Below are positions 16,191 to 25,451 of a stretch of 64,000 nucleotides of DNA, in pieces. The stretch spans positions 1 to 64,000 of the forward strand of contig NZ_LEKU01000017.1 of assembly GCF_009932355.1 (NCBI RefSeq), written 5' to 3'. The notes under the pieces were generated by a model. It saw only the letters and a program-made list of their open reading frames with translations. It made no database searches and was not told the DNA's origin. Source of the stretch: Riemerella anatipestifer_E (GTDB lineage: Bacteria > Bacteroidota > Bacteroidia > Flavobacteriales > Weeksellaceae). The number at the start of each line of letters is the position of its first letter. The stretch's first letter is position 1. A program made the position numbers and the translations under genes.

Positions 16191-17819
16191 ATGGCAAAAG
16201 ATATTAAATTTGATATAGAATCAAGAGACGCACTTAAAAGAGGTGTAGATGCATTAGCAAATGCAGTTAAAGTAACTTTAGGACCTAAAGGTAGAAATGT
16301 GGTTATAGAAAAGTCTTTCGGTGCTCCGCATGTAACTAAAGACGGTGTTTCTGTGGCTAAAGAGATAGAGCTAGAGGACAAAGTAGAGAATATGGGAGCT
16401 CAAATGGTAAAAGAGGTAGCTTCTAAAACCAACGATTTGGCAGGAGATGGTACCACTACAGCTACTGTACTAGCACAAGCTATCGTAAGAGAAGGTCTTA
16501 AAAATGTGGCTGCTGGAGCTAATCCTATGGATTTAAAAAGAGGGATTGATAAGGCAGTTTCTACTGTAATAGAAAACTTAAAATCTCAATCTCAAGCGGT
16601 AGGGGATTCTTCTGAAAAGATTAAGCAAGTAGCTTCTATTTCTGCAAATAACGATGATGCAATAGGTAGCCTTATTGCTGAAGCTTTTGGTAAAGTAGGT
16701 AAAGAAGGTGTAATTACTGTTGAGGAGGCTAAAGGTACAGATACTACGGTAGATGTGGTAGAAGGTATGCAGTTTGACAGAGGTTATCAGTCGCCTTATT
16801 TCGTTACAAATCCAGACAAAATGGTAGCGGAGTTAGACAATCCGTATATTCTTTTAGTAGAGAAGAAAATTTCTTCTATGAAGGAATTATTGCCTGTTTT
16901 AGAGCCAGTAGCTCAGCAAGGTAAAGCTTTGCTTATCATTTCAGAAGAGGTAGAAGGTGAAGCATTGGCAACATTAGTGGTTAATAAACTAAGAGGTTCT
17001 TTAAAAATTGCTGCAGTAAAAGCTCCAGGATTTGGGGATAGAAGAAAGGCAATGTTAGAGGATATTGCTATCTTAACGGGTGGACAAGTAGTTTCTGAAG
17101 AAAGAGGCTTTACTATGGATAATGTAACTATTGATATGCTAGGTAGAGCAGAAAAAGTAGTTATAGATAAAGACAATACTACGGTAGTAAATGGTGCTGG
17201 AGAAGAAGCTCAAATTAAAGCTAGAGTAAATCAAATCAAAGCTCAAATGGAAAGCACTACTTCTGACTACGATAGAGAAAAACTACAAGAAAGATTGGCT
17301 AAATTGGCTGGTGGTGTAGCTGTTCTTTATGTAGGTGCAGCTTCTGAAGTAGAAATGAAGGAGAAGAAGGATAGAGTAGATGACGCATTACACGCTACTA
17401 GAGCGGCAGTAGAAGAAGGTATCGTAGCTGGTGGAGGTGTAGCTTTGGTAAGAAGCATTGCTTCTCTTGATAATCTTAGCGGTGCTAACCAAGATGAAAA
17501 CACAGGTATTAAAATAGTTAAAAGAGCTATAGAAGAGCCATTGAGACAAATCGTAGCCAATGCAGGTGGCGAAGGTTCTGTAGTGGTGGCTAAAGTTTCA
17601 GAAGGTAAAGGAGATTTTGGATACAATGCTAAAACAGACGAGTATGTTAATATGTTAGAAGCAGGGATTATAGACCCTACTAAAGTTACTAGAGTAGCAT
17701 TAGAAAATGCAGCTTCTGTGGCTGGTATGCTATTAACTACTGAGTGTGTAATTACAGAATTACCTAAAGAAGAATCTGCAATGCTGCCAATGGGAGGTGG
17801 AATGCCAGGTATGATGTAA
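16191..17819 (+). CDS. groEL: Chaperonin GroEL
   Basis: This is the 60-kDa chaperonin that forms the double-ring ATP-driven folding chamber. At 542 aa it shows the ATP-binding motif GDGTTTATVLAQAI near residue 85. The equatorial signature AAVEEGIVAGGG is near residue 404. The flexible C-terminal tail ends GGGMPGMM. It is followed by a clear terminator, so the operon contains only groES and groEL. Confidence 0.97.
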   Translation: MAKDIKFDIESRDALKRGVDALANAVKVTLGPKGRNVVIEKSFGAPHVTKDGVSVAKEIELEDKVENMGAQMVKEVASKTNDLAGDGTTTATVLAQAIVREGLKNVAAGANPMDLKRGIDKAVSTVIENLKSQSQAVGDSSEKIKQVASISANNDDAIGSLIAEAFGKVGKEGVITVEEAKGTDTTVDVVEGMQFDRGYQSPYFVTNPDKMVAELDNPYILLVEKKISSMKELLPVLEPVAQQGKALLIISEEVEGEALATLVVNKLRGSLKIAAVKAPGFGDRRKAMLEDIAILTGGQVVSEERGFTMDNVTIDMLGRAEKVVIDKDNTTVVNGAGEEAQIKARVNQIKAQMESTTSDYDREKLQERLAKLAGGVAVLYVGAASEVEMKEKKDRVDDALHATRAAVEEGIVAGGGVALVRSIASLDNLSGANQDENTGIKIVKRAIEEPLRQIVANAGGEGSVVVAKVSEGKGDFGYNAKTDEYVNMLEAGIIDPTKVTRVALENAASVAGMLLTTECVITELPKEESAMLPMGGGMPGMM

Positions 17820-17844
17820 TTTCATTACAAATATAAGTAAAATA

Positions 17845-17870
17845 AAAAACCGCTTTTTTAGGCGGTTTTT
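17845..17870 (+). terminator. Rho-independent terminator after groEL
   Basis: AAAAACCGC pairs with GCGGTTTTT across a T-rich loop, and more T follow. Confidence 0.85.
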
Positions 17871-17945
17871 CTTTTTTATAATAGTTATTAATTCATAAGT
17901 ATTAAAATTACCTGTGTTAAATGATTTTTTTTGAAAAATTATGTT

Positions 17946-17953
17946 TAGATTTG
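17946..17953 (+). promoter_or_regulatory. -7 promoter element (TAGATTTG) for the lemA operon
   Basis: TAGATTTG fits TAnnTTTG and lies 28 bases before the lemA ATG. No well-spaced TTG is seen upstream. Confidence 0.5.
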
Positions 17954-17980
17954 TAGAGCATGTTTAAATAATAGTATATT

Positions 17981-18535
17981 ATGACAGTATTATTAGTAGT
18001 TTTAGTGGTTGTAGTTTTAGTGGTTTTTGTAGTTATCTCTATTTATAATGGGCTTGTAAGAAAAAGAGCTAATGTGCAGGAGGCGTGGAGTTCTGTAGAT
18101 GTTTTCTTAAAAAAGAGAAATGATCTTATTCCCAATCTTGTAGAAACTGTAAAAGGTTACGCTTTACATGAAAGTGGTACACTCCAAAAAGTAATTGAGG
18201 CTCGTCAGCTATCTACATCCGCTAGTTCTCCAACAGAACAAATCAAAGCAGAAAAAACAATGCAGAATGCTATGATGAATCTTTTTGCTGTTGCAGAGAA
18301 TTACCCAGACTTAAAGGCCAATACTAACTTTATTACACTACAGCAGGATCTTAATAGTATGGAAGATGATATAGAAATGGCAAGAAGGTACTATAATGGT
18401 ATGGTAAAGGAAAATAATATTGCCGTAGAATCTTTTCCGTCTAATATCATTGCTAATATGTTTAAGTTTAGCAAATCCGAGTTTTTTGAAATTGAGAATA
18501 AAGCAGAGCGTGAGTCTGTAAAAGTTAGCTTTTAA
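17981..18535 (+). CDS. LemA family protein
   Basis: 184 aa, anchored by one N-terminal membrane helix (residues 2-22, almost all V and L), followed by a helical domain with the family pattern YNGLVRKRANVQEAWSSVDV and RNDLIPNLVETVKGYA. LemA proteins are widespread and poorly understood; many sit beside DUF3137 or TPM-domain membrane proteins. This gene is first in a run of seven plus-strand genes with short gaps or overlaps. The first glycosyltransferase starts 11 bases after its stop, so LemA is probably made together with a surface-glycan operon. Confidence 0.9.
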   Translation: MTVLLVVLVVVVLVVFVVISIYNGLVRKRANVQEAWSSVDVFLKKRNDLIPNLVETVKGYALHESGTLQKVIEARQLSTSASSPTEQIKAEKTMQNAMMNLFAVAENYPDLKANTNFITLQQDLNSMEDDIEMARRYYNGMVKENNIAVESFPSNIIANMFKFSKSEFFEIENKAERESVKVSF

Positions 18536-18546
18536 TAAGATAAGAT

Positions 18547-19692
18547 ATGAGTGAAAAAGTTTTCTATGCTTGTTTTGATGCCTTTCCTACAAGCAAGGGA
18601 GCATCTACTCATATTCAGAATACATGTATTGCTCTTTCAGAAGTTTCTAAACAAGTAGATTTGTTTTGTCTTTCAGGAGCAGAACATAATTGTTTGCCAG
18701 AAAATGTAAAAGTACATCCGTTTTATTTTGATGATAGTACAGGAAATTACTTAAGAAAAGCAACTCTTTTTTCTGAGAAGATATTTGCTTGTATGGAAAC
18801 TGTTGCTGCGGAAGGAGTGGCACAGTTTCGGGATATTTGGTCAGGTTTGGGAATGATAAATCGTCCAAAACTAAAAACTATTTTTGAAGTTAATGCTCTT
18901 ACTTCCATAGAGCTTCCTGAAAAATATCCTCTGCTCACTCCCAAACTCTTAGAGGAAATTAGAAAGTTAGAAACTCTTTGTCTACAAAGCTGTCAACATA
19001 TAGTAACACCTTCTAGTATTACTAAAGATTATCTTATAGAAGAGTTTAGTATTCCCGAAAATAAAATTACAGTAATTCCTAACGGTGGTGATGTTGCTGA
19101 AGGTCTGCCTCAATTTAATATCTCTCTTCCGAAAAATTATATTTTGTATTTTGGAGCATTGCAACCTTGGCAAGGCCTAGATGTACTAATAAAATCTCTA
19201 CATTATTTAAGAGATTATGAAGATCTTTCGCTGGTTATTTGCTCATCAGTTAAAGAAAAAGCCAATAAGAATTTTATAAAATTAGCAGAAAATATTGGTG
19301 TTTCTGAACGATTGGTGTTTTACAATGAGCTAGATAAAGCTACATTACATCATATTGTGAGAGGTGCAAAAGCCTCGGTTTCCCCTTTGAAATTTGGACT
19401 TAGAAATATTACCCAAGGATGTTGTCCGATAAAAGTTCTAGAAACTATAGCTTGTAAAACGCCTCTTATTTCGTCAGAAGTACCTGTGGTTAAAGAATTG
19501 GTGGGAGATTATGCTTACTACTTTTGGCCTGAAGACGAGATGGATTTAAGTAGATGTATTCGTTTCGTATTAGATAATCAAAATTTAGCCAAAGAAAAGG
19601 CAGAGTATGCATATGAGCGTTATCAAAATAACTTCACTTGGCAGCATCATAATGAAGAATTAAAAAAAGTATATAGAAATCTATTATCATAA
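18547..19692 (+). CDS. Glycosyltransferase, GT4-like (GT-B fold)
   Basis: 381 aa. The N-terminal domain has a GT4-type opening (FPTSKGASTHIQNTC). The C-terminal nucleotide-sugar domain has YILYFGALQPWQGLDVLIKS and, near residue 300, GCCPIKVLETIACKTPLISS in the place of the usual E-x7-E loop. The first acidic residue of that loop is not in its normal place, so the donor site may differ from classic GT4 enzymes. It probably acts on the cytoplasmic face of the inner membrane. Substrate and product are unknown. It is the second gene of the lemA operon. Confidence 0.8.
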   Translation: MSEKVFYACFDAFPTSKGASTHIQNTCIALSEVSKQVDLFCLSGAEHNCLPENVKVHPFYFDDSTGNYLRKATLFSEKIFACMETVAAEGVAQFRDIWSGLGMINRPKLKTIFEVNALTSIELPEKYPLLTPKLLEEIRKLETLCLQSCQHIVTPSSITKDYLIEEFSIPENKITVIPNGGDVAEGLPQFNISLPKNYILYFGALQPWQGLDVLIKSLHYLRDYEDLSLVICSSVKEKANKNFIKLAENIGVSERLVFYNELDKATLHHIVRGAKASVSPLKFGLRNITQGCCPIKVLETIACKTPLISSEVPVVKELVGDYAYYFWPEDEMDLSRCIRFVLDNQNLAKEKAEYAYERYQNNFTWQHHNEELKKVYRNLLS

Positions 19693-19695
19693 AAA

Positions 19696-20616
19696 ATGTT
19701 AGAAAATTCAAATATTCTTCTATCCTCAGAAAATATGGCTCCAATAGAGCAGGCTCATCTTTTGAGAGGGTTTAGCTCAAAAAAAACACCAATTAAATGG
19801 ATACGTTTTTTCAGGCTTTGTGTACTACAAAGAGAAGAGGCTCTTAAGGCAAGAAAGAAAAAGACCGCAATTATGTGGGGAATTCTATTAGGGATATTTA
19901 TTTTAATAACTATCCTTGCTCCTAAAATTTTTACCCTAGCACTATTTGTCCTACTTGTTTTAGGGGGTATTTTGAATTATATATACAGAAGAAACTTTAA
20001 TAAAAAATATGCTGATGGATACGATTTTTTTGCTAGCTATTTTACTGCACTTTTTACTTTAATGGAAGAAGAAATGCCAGAAACAGGAGTTATTTCTCTA
20101 AGAGCGAATGTAAAGAAAACTATGTCTTCAGAATTTTTTAAAAGCTCTAACGATGCTAATTTTAAAACTCAAGGTTTTATATCTGGAGTAGAGAAGTTTT
20201 ACGAAAGAGAGATTTGTAACGGTACTTGTCAATTAAAAGATGGAGCAGAGGCTAACTTTAGTTTTATAGAAGTTCTGAGAAACCGTGTTATAAATAAAAG
20301 AGGAATAAGCGGAAAGCGAAAAGTGAAGAATAAATATAAAACCACTTATCCTTTTATTTTGAAAATGAAAATACCTAAATCACTTTATATCTTAAAGCCT
20401 GATGTGGACTCTTATGATTTAAAAATAGAAGAAGATGATAATTTTTACTATCTGAAAGCTAAAAGGAAATTTGATATTAGAGAAGAAAAGCCTGAGGACT
20501 ATTCACCATATATGTATAACTCTATTCAGTTGTTTTCAGTAGATTACTTTACGTTAGAGGTAATGAATTTACTGAATATTTGTTATGGATGTTTTACCCT
20601 AAGAAATACAATTTAA
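19696..20616 (+). CDS. Two-helix membrane protein, possibly DUF3137-like
   Basis: 306 aa. A cytoplasmic-type N-terminus of about 55 residues rich in K and R is followed by two adjacent membrane helices (about residues 60-75 and 80-95), then a long soluble domain. The later part contains ANFSFIEVLRNRV and KTTYPFILKMKIPK. Position beside lemA, two early helices and a beta-rich tail recall DUF3137 proteins that often accompany LemA. The resemblance is loose and was not confirmed. The gene starts 3 bases after the glycosyltransferase stop and its TAA directly abuts the next ATG. Confidence 0.6.
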   Translation: MLENSNILLSSENMAPIEQAHLLRGFSSKKTPIKWIRFFRLCVLQREEALKARKKKTAIMWGILLGIFILITILAPKIFTLALFVLLVLGGILNYIYRRNFNKKYADGYDFFASYFTALFTLMEEEMPETGVISLRANVKKTMSSEFFKSSNDANFKTQGFISGVEKFYEREICNGTCQLKDGAEANFSFIEVLRNRVINKRGISGKRKVKNKYKTTYPFILKMKIPKSLYILKPDVDSYDLKIEEDDNFYYLKAKRKFDIREEKPEDYSPYMYNSIQLFSVDYFTLEVMNLLNICYGCFTLRNTI

Positions 20617-20988
20617 ATGGAAAAAGATATAACTTGTCAAGAAAAAATAGGTCTTTTTTTAGTAGATACTTGTACAAATGGTGCAATGTGTACTTGTAGT
20701 AATTGTGGAAAAAAGGTTTGTAAAAACCATGTTTTTCAACATAAATTAAGCTCAGCTCTAAATGAACTTTGCCTTACTTGCAAGGCTGTATTAGACCCTA
20801 GGATAACCTCACAAATAGAGCTTTACTCCTCTGATCGTGCTATTTGGCGAAAAAAAATGAACACTCGGTTTCATGAAGAGTATCCTTATTTAGTTGCTAT
20901 GGCAGATCAATATGATAGTCTTTTTGATACAGTAATATTTGCTGGTTCTAATGATTCTACAAATAGTTCATCGTCATTTGAGAGTTAA
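20617..20988 (+). CDS. Small Cys-rich, probable zinc-binding protein
   Basis: 123 aa. The N-terminal half has Cys7, Cys19, Cys25, Cys27, Cys30, Cys35, His38, His42, Cys53 and Cys56. The pattern CTCSNCGKKVCKNH and the later CLTC suggest a treble-clef or zinc-ribbon fold holding one or two zinc ions. The C-terminus ends in a low-complexity Ser/Asn tail. No membrane segment or signal peptide is seen. The gene begins immediately after the stop of the membrane protein and its own stop overlaps the next ATG by one base, so translation is probably coupled. Its function is unknown. Confidence 0.6.
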   Translation: MEKDITCQEKIGLFLVDTCTNGAMCTCSNCGKKVCKNHVFQHKLSSALNELCLTCKAVLDPRITSQIELYSSDRAIWRKKMNTRFHEEYPYLVAMADQYDSLFDTVIFAGSNDSTNSSSSFES

Positions 20989-22091
20989 TGAAGAAAGTTC
21001 TACTTATTACTCAAAATTATATTCCTTCTAAAGGAGGAATGGCTAACTCTTGTAAAAGAATAGTGAGGAATCTTCGCAAGAGCGGAGTTACAGTTCATGT
21101 ATTACATTTTATCAATAGGAAATATAATTTTGAGATAAGAACAGAGATTAACGGAAATTATGCATCTTTAGCAATATATCCTTCTGAAGAATATACATTA
21201 AATTTAGCTCAAACTTTTCTTGAAAGTCATATATCAAACTTTTCTTTTGATATTGTAATGGCATTTGGTGGTTATCTACCGCTAATGTGGTCGCCAATAG
21301 TTGCTCAGTATTTTGAAAAGCCACTTTACACTTGTATCAGAGGAAATGATTTTGATGAGTTTATCTTTTCTAAAAGACGAAATGTTCTATTTTATGCACT
21401 TGAAAATTCTGCGAAGGTTTTTTCAGTAACGCAGGAAAAATGTAGAAAAATAGAAAAAATTTTCCCTAAAGTAGAAGTTTGTTATACGCCAAATGGTATT
21501 AATGTGGATGAGTGGAAACTACATTCTTTAGAAAAGGAAAGTCTAGAAAACTTTTCATCAAACGGAGGGAAGAAAATTATCACTATTACAGGACAATTAA
21601 AACCTAAAAAGGGGACACTCCAGTTTCTTGAAAATTTTGAAAACTTCAAAAATAAGAATAATTACGAAGTTCGTTTAGTAGGGGATATTCCAAAAGAAAT
21701 AGAAGATAAACTGTCTGAGCTATCCTTTGATGTGAAGAGCTATCCTTTTGTTAGTAGTATGGAAATGAAACTGCTATATCACTCTTCTGATATTATTTGT
21801 ATTCCTTCATTTTATGATGGAATGCCTAATGTTTTATTGGAAGCAGCAGCATGTGGAAAATTAGTTATAGCATCAAATGTCGGAGGTATTCCAGATATTA
21901 TTGAAGATTCTATCTCTGGAATTTTATTTAATCCTTTAGTAAAGAATAGCCTCATTGATGCCTTTTTTCGCTATGAGGAGCTTGTTATGTCGGGTGAGAT
22001 AGAAGCTATTCAGAAGAATCTACATGAAAAAATTAAAAACTTGTATAGAGAAGAAGACGAAATCAATAACTATATAAAACACTTAAAATAA
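20988..22091 (+). CDS. Glycosyltransferase family 4 protein
   Basis: 367 aa with a GT-B fold. The N-terminal acceptor domain opens LITQNYIPSKGGMANSCKR. The C-terminal donor domain has IITITGQLKPKKGTLQFLE and the loop FYDGMPNVLLEAAACGKLV, where an Asp stands for the first Glu of the E-x7-E motif and the second Glu is present. It probably adds a hexose or similar sugar to a membrane-linked glycan in the cytoplasm. It lies in the lemA operon, between the Cys-rich protein and a lipoprotein gene. Confidence 0.85.
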   Translation: MKKVLLITQNYIPSKGGMANSCKRIVRNLRKSGVTVHVLHFINRKYNFEIRTEINGNYASLAIYPSEEYTLNLAQTFLESHISNFSFDIVMAFGGYLPLMWSPIVAQYFEKPLYTCIRGNDFDEFIFSKRRNVLFYALENSAKVFSVTQEKCRKIEKIFPKVEVCYTPNGINVDEWKLHSLEKESLENFSSNGGKKIITITGQLKPKKGTLQFLENFENFKNKNNYEVRLVGDIPKEIEDKLSELSFDVKSYPFVSSMEMKLLYHSSDIICIPSFYDGMPNVLLEAAACGKLVIASNVGGIPDIIEDSISGILFNPLVKNSLIDAFFRYEELVMSGEIEAIQKNLHEKIKNLYREEDEINNYIKHLK

Positions 22092-22098
22092 AATTATC

Positions 22099-22707
22099 AT
22101 GAAAAACATTTTTTTAACTCTTTTTACGGCATTGTTTGTAATAGTTTCTTGTAATAAGGAGGCTACTCAGTCTAAAAATACATCAGAGATTACAAGCTCT
22201 TCTGCTAAAGTAATAGATGCATCAATGCAAATTAAAGATTTTTCTGGAAAGCTTATAGGAGCATTTAATTTGGAGGACTCAAAAATCCAAATTGCGGATA
22301 AAATTTACGAGTCCAAAGCGAAAGGAGATAAGAAAAAATACTATAGTAATGGAGCTTTTACCTATGAGGTAAAACTAAAAGATGATGGTTTTAAGTTGAG
22401 AAATGCTGAGTCTAAGCTCTTGTGGAAAGTAAAGATATATCCTGATAAAATAAAAATTTCGGATAATGAAGAAAGTACTAATCCATTCGAAATAAAAAAC
22501 AGAAATGGGAGTATAGAAATTAGTAAAAATGAGCATAAAATAGCTACTGTTACTATAAAAGACGGAAAAGTAAATGTAAATGAGAAGGAATCTTATATCA
22601 TAAGCCCTACGAATAATCAGTATGTGTTGGGAGTGCTTGGTGTTGAGGAAATACCTATGGATCAACGTCTTTTTATAATTTTAGAATATTTTTGTAGAAC
22701 TAAATAA
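22099..22707 (+). CDS. Hypothetical lipoprotein
   Basis: 202 aa with a lipoprotein signal: hydrophobic residues 4-16, lipobox FVIVSC with Cys18, then NKE. The mature protein is rich in Lys, Asp and Ser, with repeated short beta-like units such as IKDFSGKLIGAF, DDGFKLRNAESKLLWKV and IKDGKVNVNEKE, suggesting a beta-sheet repeat fold. No family was recognised. Its stop overlaps the start of the next glycosyltransferase by one base. Confidence 0.65.
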   Translation: MKNIFLTLFTALFVIVSCNKEATQSKNTSEITSSSAKVIDASMQIKDFSGKLIGAFNLEDSKIQIADKIYESKAKGDKKKYYSNGAFTYEVKLKDDGFKLRNAESKLLWKVKIYPDKIKISDNEESTNPFEIKNRNGSIEISKNEHKIATVTIKDGKVNVNEKESYIISPTNNQYVLGVLGVEEIPMDQRLFIILEYFCRTK

Positions 22708-23477
22708 TGTACCTTATTTATGCTTATGGAACTGGACTTGGACATCTGAAAAGGGTGTCCGATTTTATTGGCCAGCAGAGTATTTCAGCTAAAGACTGTA
22801 TTATAGTTACACAGTCCCAATTTGGATATTTTTGGGAAAAGGACTGGACGGTGGTAAAATTACCAAGAAGTACTTTTTGTAATGCATTACAATTTGAGAT
22901 TGAGTTTAAAAAAATTCTATATCGTTTTCCTATTTCTGAAGTAATTGTAGATGTATTTCCTGAAGGTTTTTTTGGTGAATTAGGTAGTTGTTTATCGTTG
23001 TTTAAAGGGAAAAAGGTATTATTAGCAAGAATACTTTCAAATGAATATTTTAAAAAATATCCTTCTAATCACATTTATAATGAAGTTTTTTTAACTGAAT
23101 CTGGTATTGATATAGAAAATTATAGTTGCAAAACTATCACTGAGATAGAAATTAAATATCAGAATTTAAAACAAACGAGTCTTAATGTTCCTAAGTCCTC
23201 ATATTCGATTATTATACATAGTCAGCCACTACAGGAGGTAGAATATTTGTATCAAATGGCAAGAATGTATACATCAGAACAAATTATTATTTTTACTGCA
23301 ATATTAGAAGATAATTTATTGATGAATAACTCGGTAGTGTTTAAAATGCAGCAACCTCCTTTAGAAATGCTAGAGAAAGCAAACAAAATTTTTTCGGGTA
23401 CAGGATATAATGCTGTAAAGATGCTAAATAAATTTCATAATAAAACAATCTTCGTTCCTTTTCCAAGGGAGTTATGA
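22707..23477 (+). CDS. GT-B glycosyltransferase (MurG-like), C-terminus lost to a one-base frameshift
   Basis: The 256-aa product opens with the MurG-style loop YGTGLGHLKR and ends IFVPFPREL at a TGA (23475-23477). The C-terminal KIFSGTGYNAVKML resembles the donor-site helix of GT28-like proteins. Reading on after removing one T near 23472-23473 gives PREYDNQFLRKRLL and stays open to a TAA at 23527-23529. The pattern PFPR-x-YDNQF-L is what members of this group carry, so a single-base insertion or sequencing error has probably truncated the gene by about 18 residues. Substrate is unknown. It is the last gene of the lemA operon. Confidence 0.7.
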   Translation: MYLIYAYGTGLGHLKRVSDFIGQQSISAKDCIIVTQSQFGYFWEKDWTVVKLPRSTFCNALQFEIEFKKILYRFPISEVIVDVFPEGFFGELGSCLSLFKGKKVLLARILSNEYFKKYPSNHIYNEVFLTESGIDIENYSCKTITEIEIKYQNLKQTSLNVPKSSYSIIIHSQPLQEVEYLYQMARMYTSEQIIIFTAILEDNLLMNNSVVFKMQQPPLEMLEKANKIFSGTGYNAVKMLNKFHNKTIFVPFPREL

Positions 23478-23582
23478 TAATCAGTTTCTAAGGAAGCGGC
23501 TTTTAGGTAATAAAGTAAAAGCACTCTAATATTGTTCTATTGAATGATTTTATATACACTCATTACAACAAATACTAAAAAT

Positions 23583-23624
23583 AAAAAATGTACTTATACC
23601 AATCTGTTGTTAAGTACATTTTTT
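23583..23624. terminator. Bidirectional terminator between convergent genes
   Basis: AAAAAATGTACTTA pairs perfectly with TAAGTACATTTTTT (14 bp, 14-base loop). It can serve both the glycosyltransferase operon and ggt on the other strand. Confidence 0.85.
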
Positions 23625-23641
23625 ATTTTTTAGTGATATAT

Positions 23642-25330
23642 TTACTCCACAGCTACGGCATCGTCGCCTCTGCTATCGGCTACGGCAGTGATATTACCGT
23701 TTTCATCTTTCAGAACAATTTCTGTTTTACCAATACTTCCTCGTTCTTTAAAGGTATAGCCTTTTTGTTCTAAAGATTTTATCGTAGCTTTAGAGAAATC
23801 CTTTTCAACTGCGATGTTTTCTGGTAGCCATTGATGATGGAACTTCGGCAAGTTAATCGCTAAATTTGGACTTAACTTAAAATCTACAACATTTACAATA
23901 GCTTGAAATACAGAAGTAGGTATCGTAGTTCCACCAGGCGTTCCTACCACCATTACAGGTTTATTATCTTTTAATAAAATACTTGGCGTCATAGAAGACA
24001 GCATTCTTTTACCAGCTTTAATAGCATTAGCTTCTCCGCCTACTGCTCCAAATAAGTTAGGAACTCCAGGTTTGATAGAGAAATCGTCCATTTCATTATT
24101 TAAAAAGAAACCAGCACTAGAAACTACTACTTTGCTACCATAATACCCATTAAGCGTTGTAGTGACAGAAACCGCATTCCCTTCTTTATCTAAAATAGAT
24201 ATATGTGTTGTTTGTGTACTTTCTTGATTAGGATTAACAATATTCCCAACCTCTGCACTAGGCGTTGCTTTAGACATATTAAACGATGCCCAACGCTTCT
24301 TAAGATAGGTATCTGAAAGTAGCATTTCTGTTTTATCTTCAATAAAATCGGGGTCGCCCATATATTCTGCTCTGTCTGCATAGGCACGGCGTTCTGCTTC
24401 TACCATAATCTGAACCGCTTCTGGAGAGGCATATTGATATTGAGCAAGATTTTCATAAGCCGACATTTTCAACATCTGAGCCAACAATATTCCACCGCTT
24501 GACGGTAAGGGCATGGAAACTACTTGGTGTCCTTTGTAATCAAAAGTTAAAGGCTTACGGTTTTTAACTTGATAATTCTTTAAATCTTCTAAACTAATAA
24601 TGCCGTTACCTCTCTTCATTTCCTCAACTATCAGTTGAGCCGTTTTACCTTCATAAAAGCCTTTTTTACCAAATTTTTGTATTCTCTTAAGTGTTTCTGC
24701 TAAGTCTTTTTGTACCAATACATCTCCTGCCTTCCAAGGTTGCTCTTTTACAAAAACAATGGAGTTCTTATTATGTTTTACAAAATCTTTTTGGCATTCA
24801 TTAAGTAGATTGGCTTCTTTTTCCGTGATAGCAAAGCCTTTTTCCGCTAAATCTATGGCAGGTTGTATCAGTACCTCCATTGGGAGAGAAGCGTATTTTA
24901 GAGTTTCATAAAATCCTGCTACCGAGCCTGGTATTCCTACAGCTAGTCGTCCGTTTTGTGATAAATCTGTACTAGCAACACCTTTTTTATCCAAATACAT
25001 ATCTCTATGTGCCTTGGCAGGTGCCGTTTCTCTAAAGTCTATGGCTATTTTTTCTCCGTTAGATTTTACCGCTACCAAAAAACCACCACCACCGATATTA
25101 CCTGCCTGAGGATAAACCACAGCCAAAGCATACTGTGTAGCAATAGCAGCATCAAAAGCATTACCGCCTTTTCTTAATACTAAAGCACCTGCTTCACTGG
25201 CAAGAGGGTGAGCTGAGACCACCACACTTTTATTGTGAGTTTTAACTTCTTTTACTATATCATAATCCGTAAATTGGGCAGAAATTACCACAGACCATAA
25301 TGTAAATACTACAAATTTTATCTTTTTCAT
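23642..25330 (-). CDS. ggt: Gamma-glutamyltransferase
   Basis: It cleaves the gamma-glutamyl bond of glutathione and related compounds in the periplasm. At 562 aa it has an N-terminal signal peptide (residues 3-18, ending VISAQ). The self-cleavage site is at TTHISILDKEGNAVSVT, where the second Thr becomes the N-terminal nucleophile of the small subunit. The oxyanion-loop motif is VGTPGGTTIPTSVFQ. The large subunit has HPLASEAGALVLRKGGNA, typical of the family. It is a single-gene unit ending at the shared terminator at 23583. Confidence 0.94.
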   Translation of the reverse strand: MKKIKFVVFTLWSVVISAQFTDYDIVKEVKTHNKSVVVSAHPLASEAGALVLRKGGNAFDAAIATQYALAVVYPQAGNIGGGGFLVAVKSNGEKIAIDFRETAPAKAHRDMYLDKKGVASTDLSQNGRLAVGIPGSVAGFYETLKYASLPMEVLIQPAIDLAEKGFAITEKEANLLNECQKDFVKHNKNSIVFVKEQPWKAGDVLVQKDLAETLKRIQKFGKKGFYEGKTAQLIVEEMKRGNGIISLEDLKNYQVKNRKPLTFDYKGHQVVSMPLPSSGGILLAQMLKMSAYENLAQYQYASPEAVQIMVEAERRAYADRAEYMGDPDFIEDKTEMLLSDTYLKKRWASFNMSKATPSAEVGNIVNPNQESTQTTHISILDKEGNAVSVTTTLNGYYGSKVVVSSAGFFLNNEMDDFSIKPGVPNLFGAVGGEANAIKAGKRMLSSMTPSILLKDNKPVMVVGTPGGTTIPTSVFQAIVNVVDFKLSPNLAINLPKFHHQWLPENIAVEKDFSKATIKSLEQKGYTFKERGSIGKTEIVLKDENGNITAVADSRGDDAVAVE

Positions 25331-25400
25331 ATGTTAATTGAATATTTATGGGGAGCTTTTTAGCTCTATCAAATCATTTTGTTATGAGTTTAATGACGTC

Positions 25401-25417
25401 AAATTAAACAAATTAGT
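25401..25417 (+). repeat. 17-bp direct repeat, copy 1
   Basis: AAATTAAACAAATTAGT is repeated exactly at 26002-26018. The two copies bracket the 116-aa and 58-aa ORFs. Confidence 0.6.
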
Positions 25418-25451
25418 TTTGTAAATACTATGCTACACTACGTTTCTTTTA

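Noticed and set aside
23588..23773. Short plus-strand ORF over the terminator and end of ggt
   Set aside because: It runs through the perfect terminator hairpin and antisense to the ggt C-terminus.
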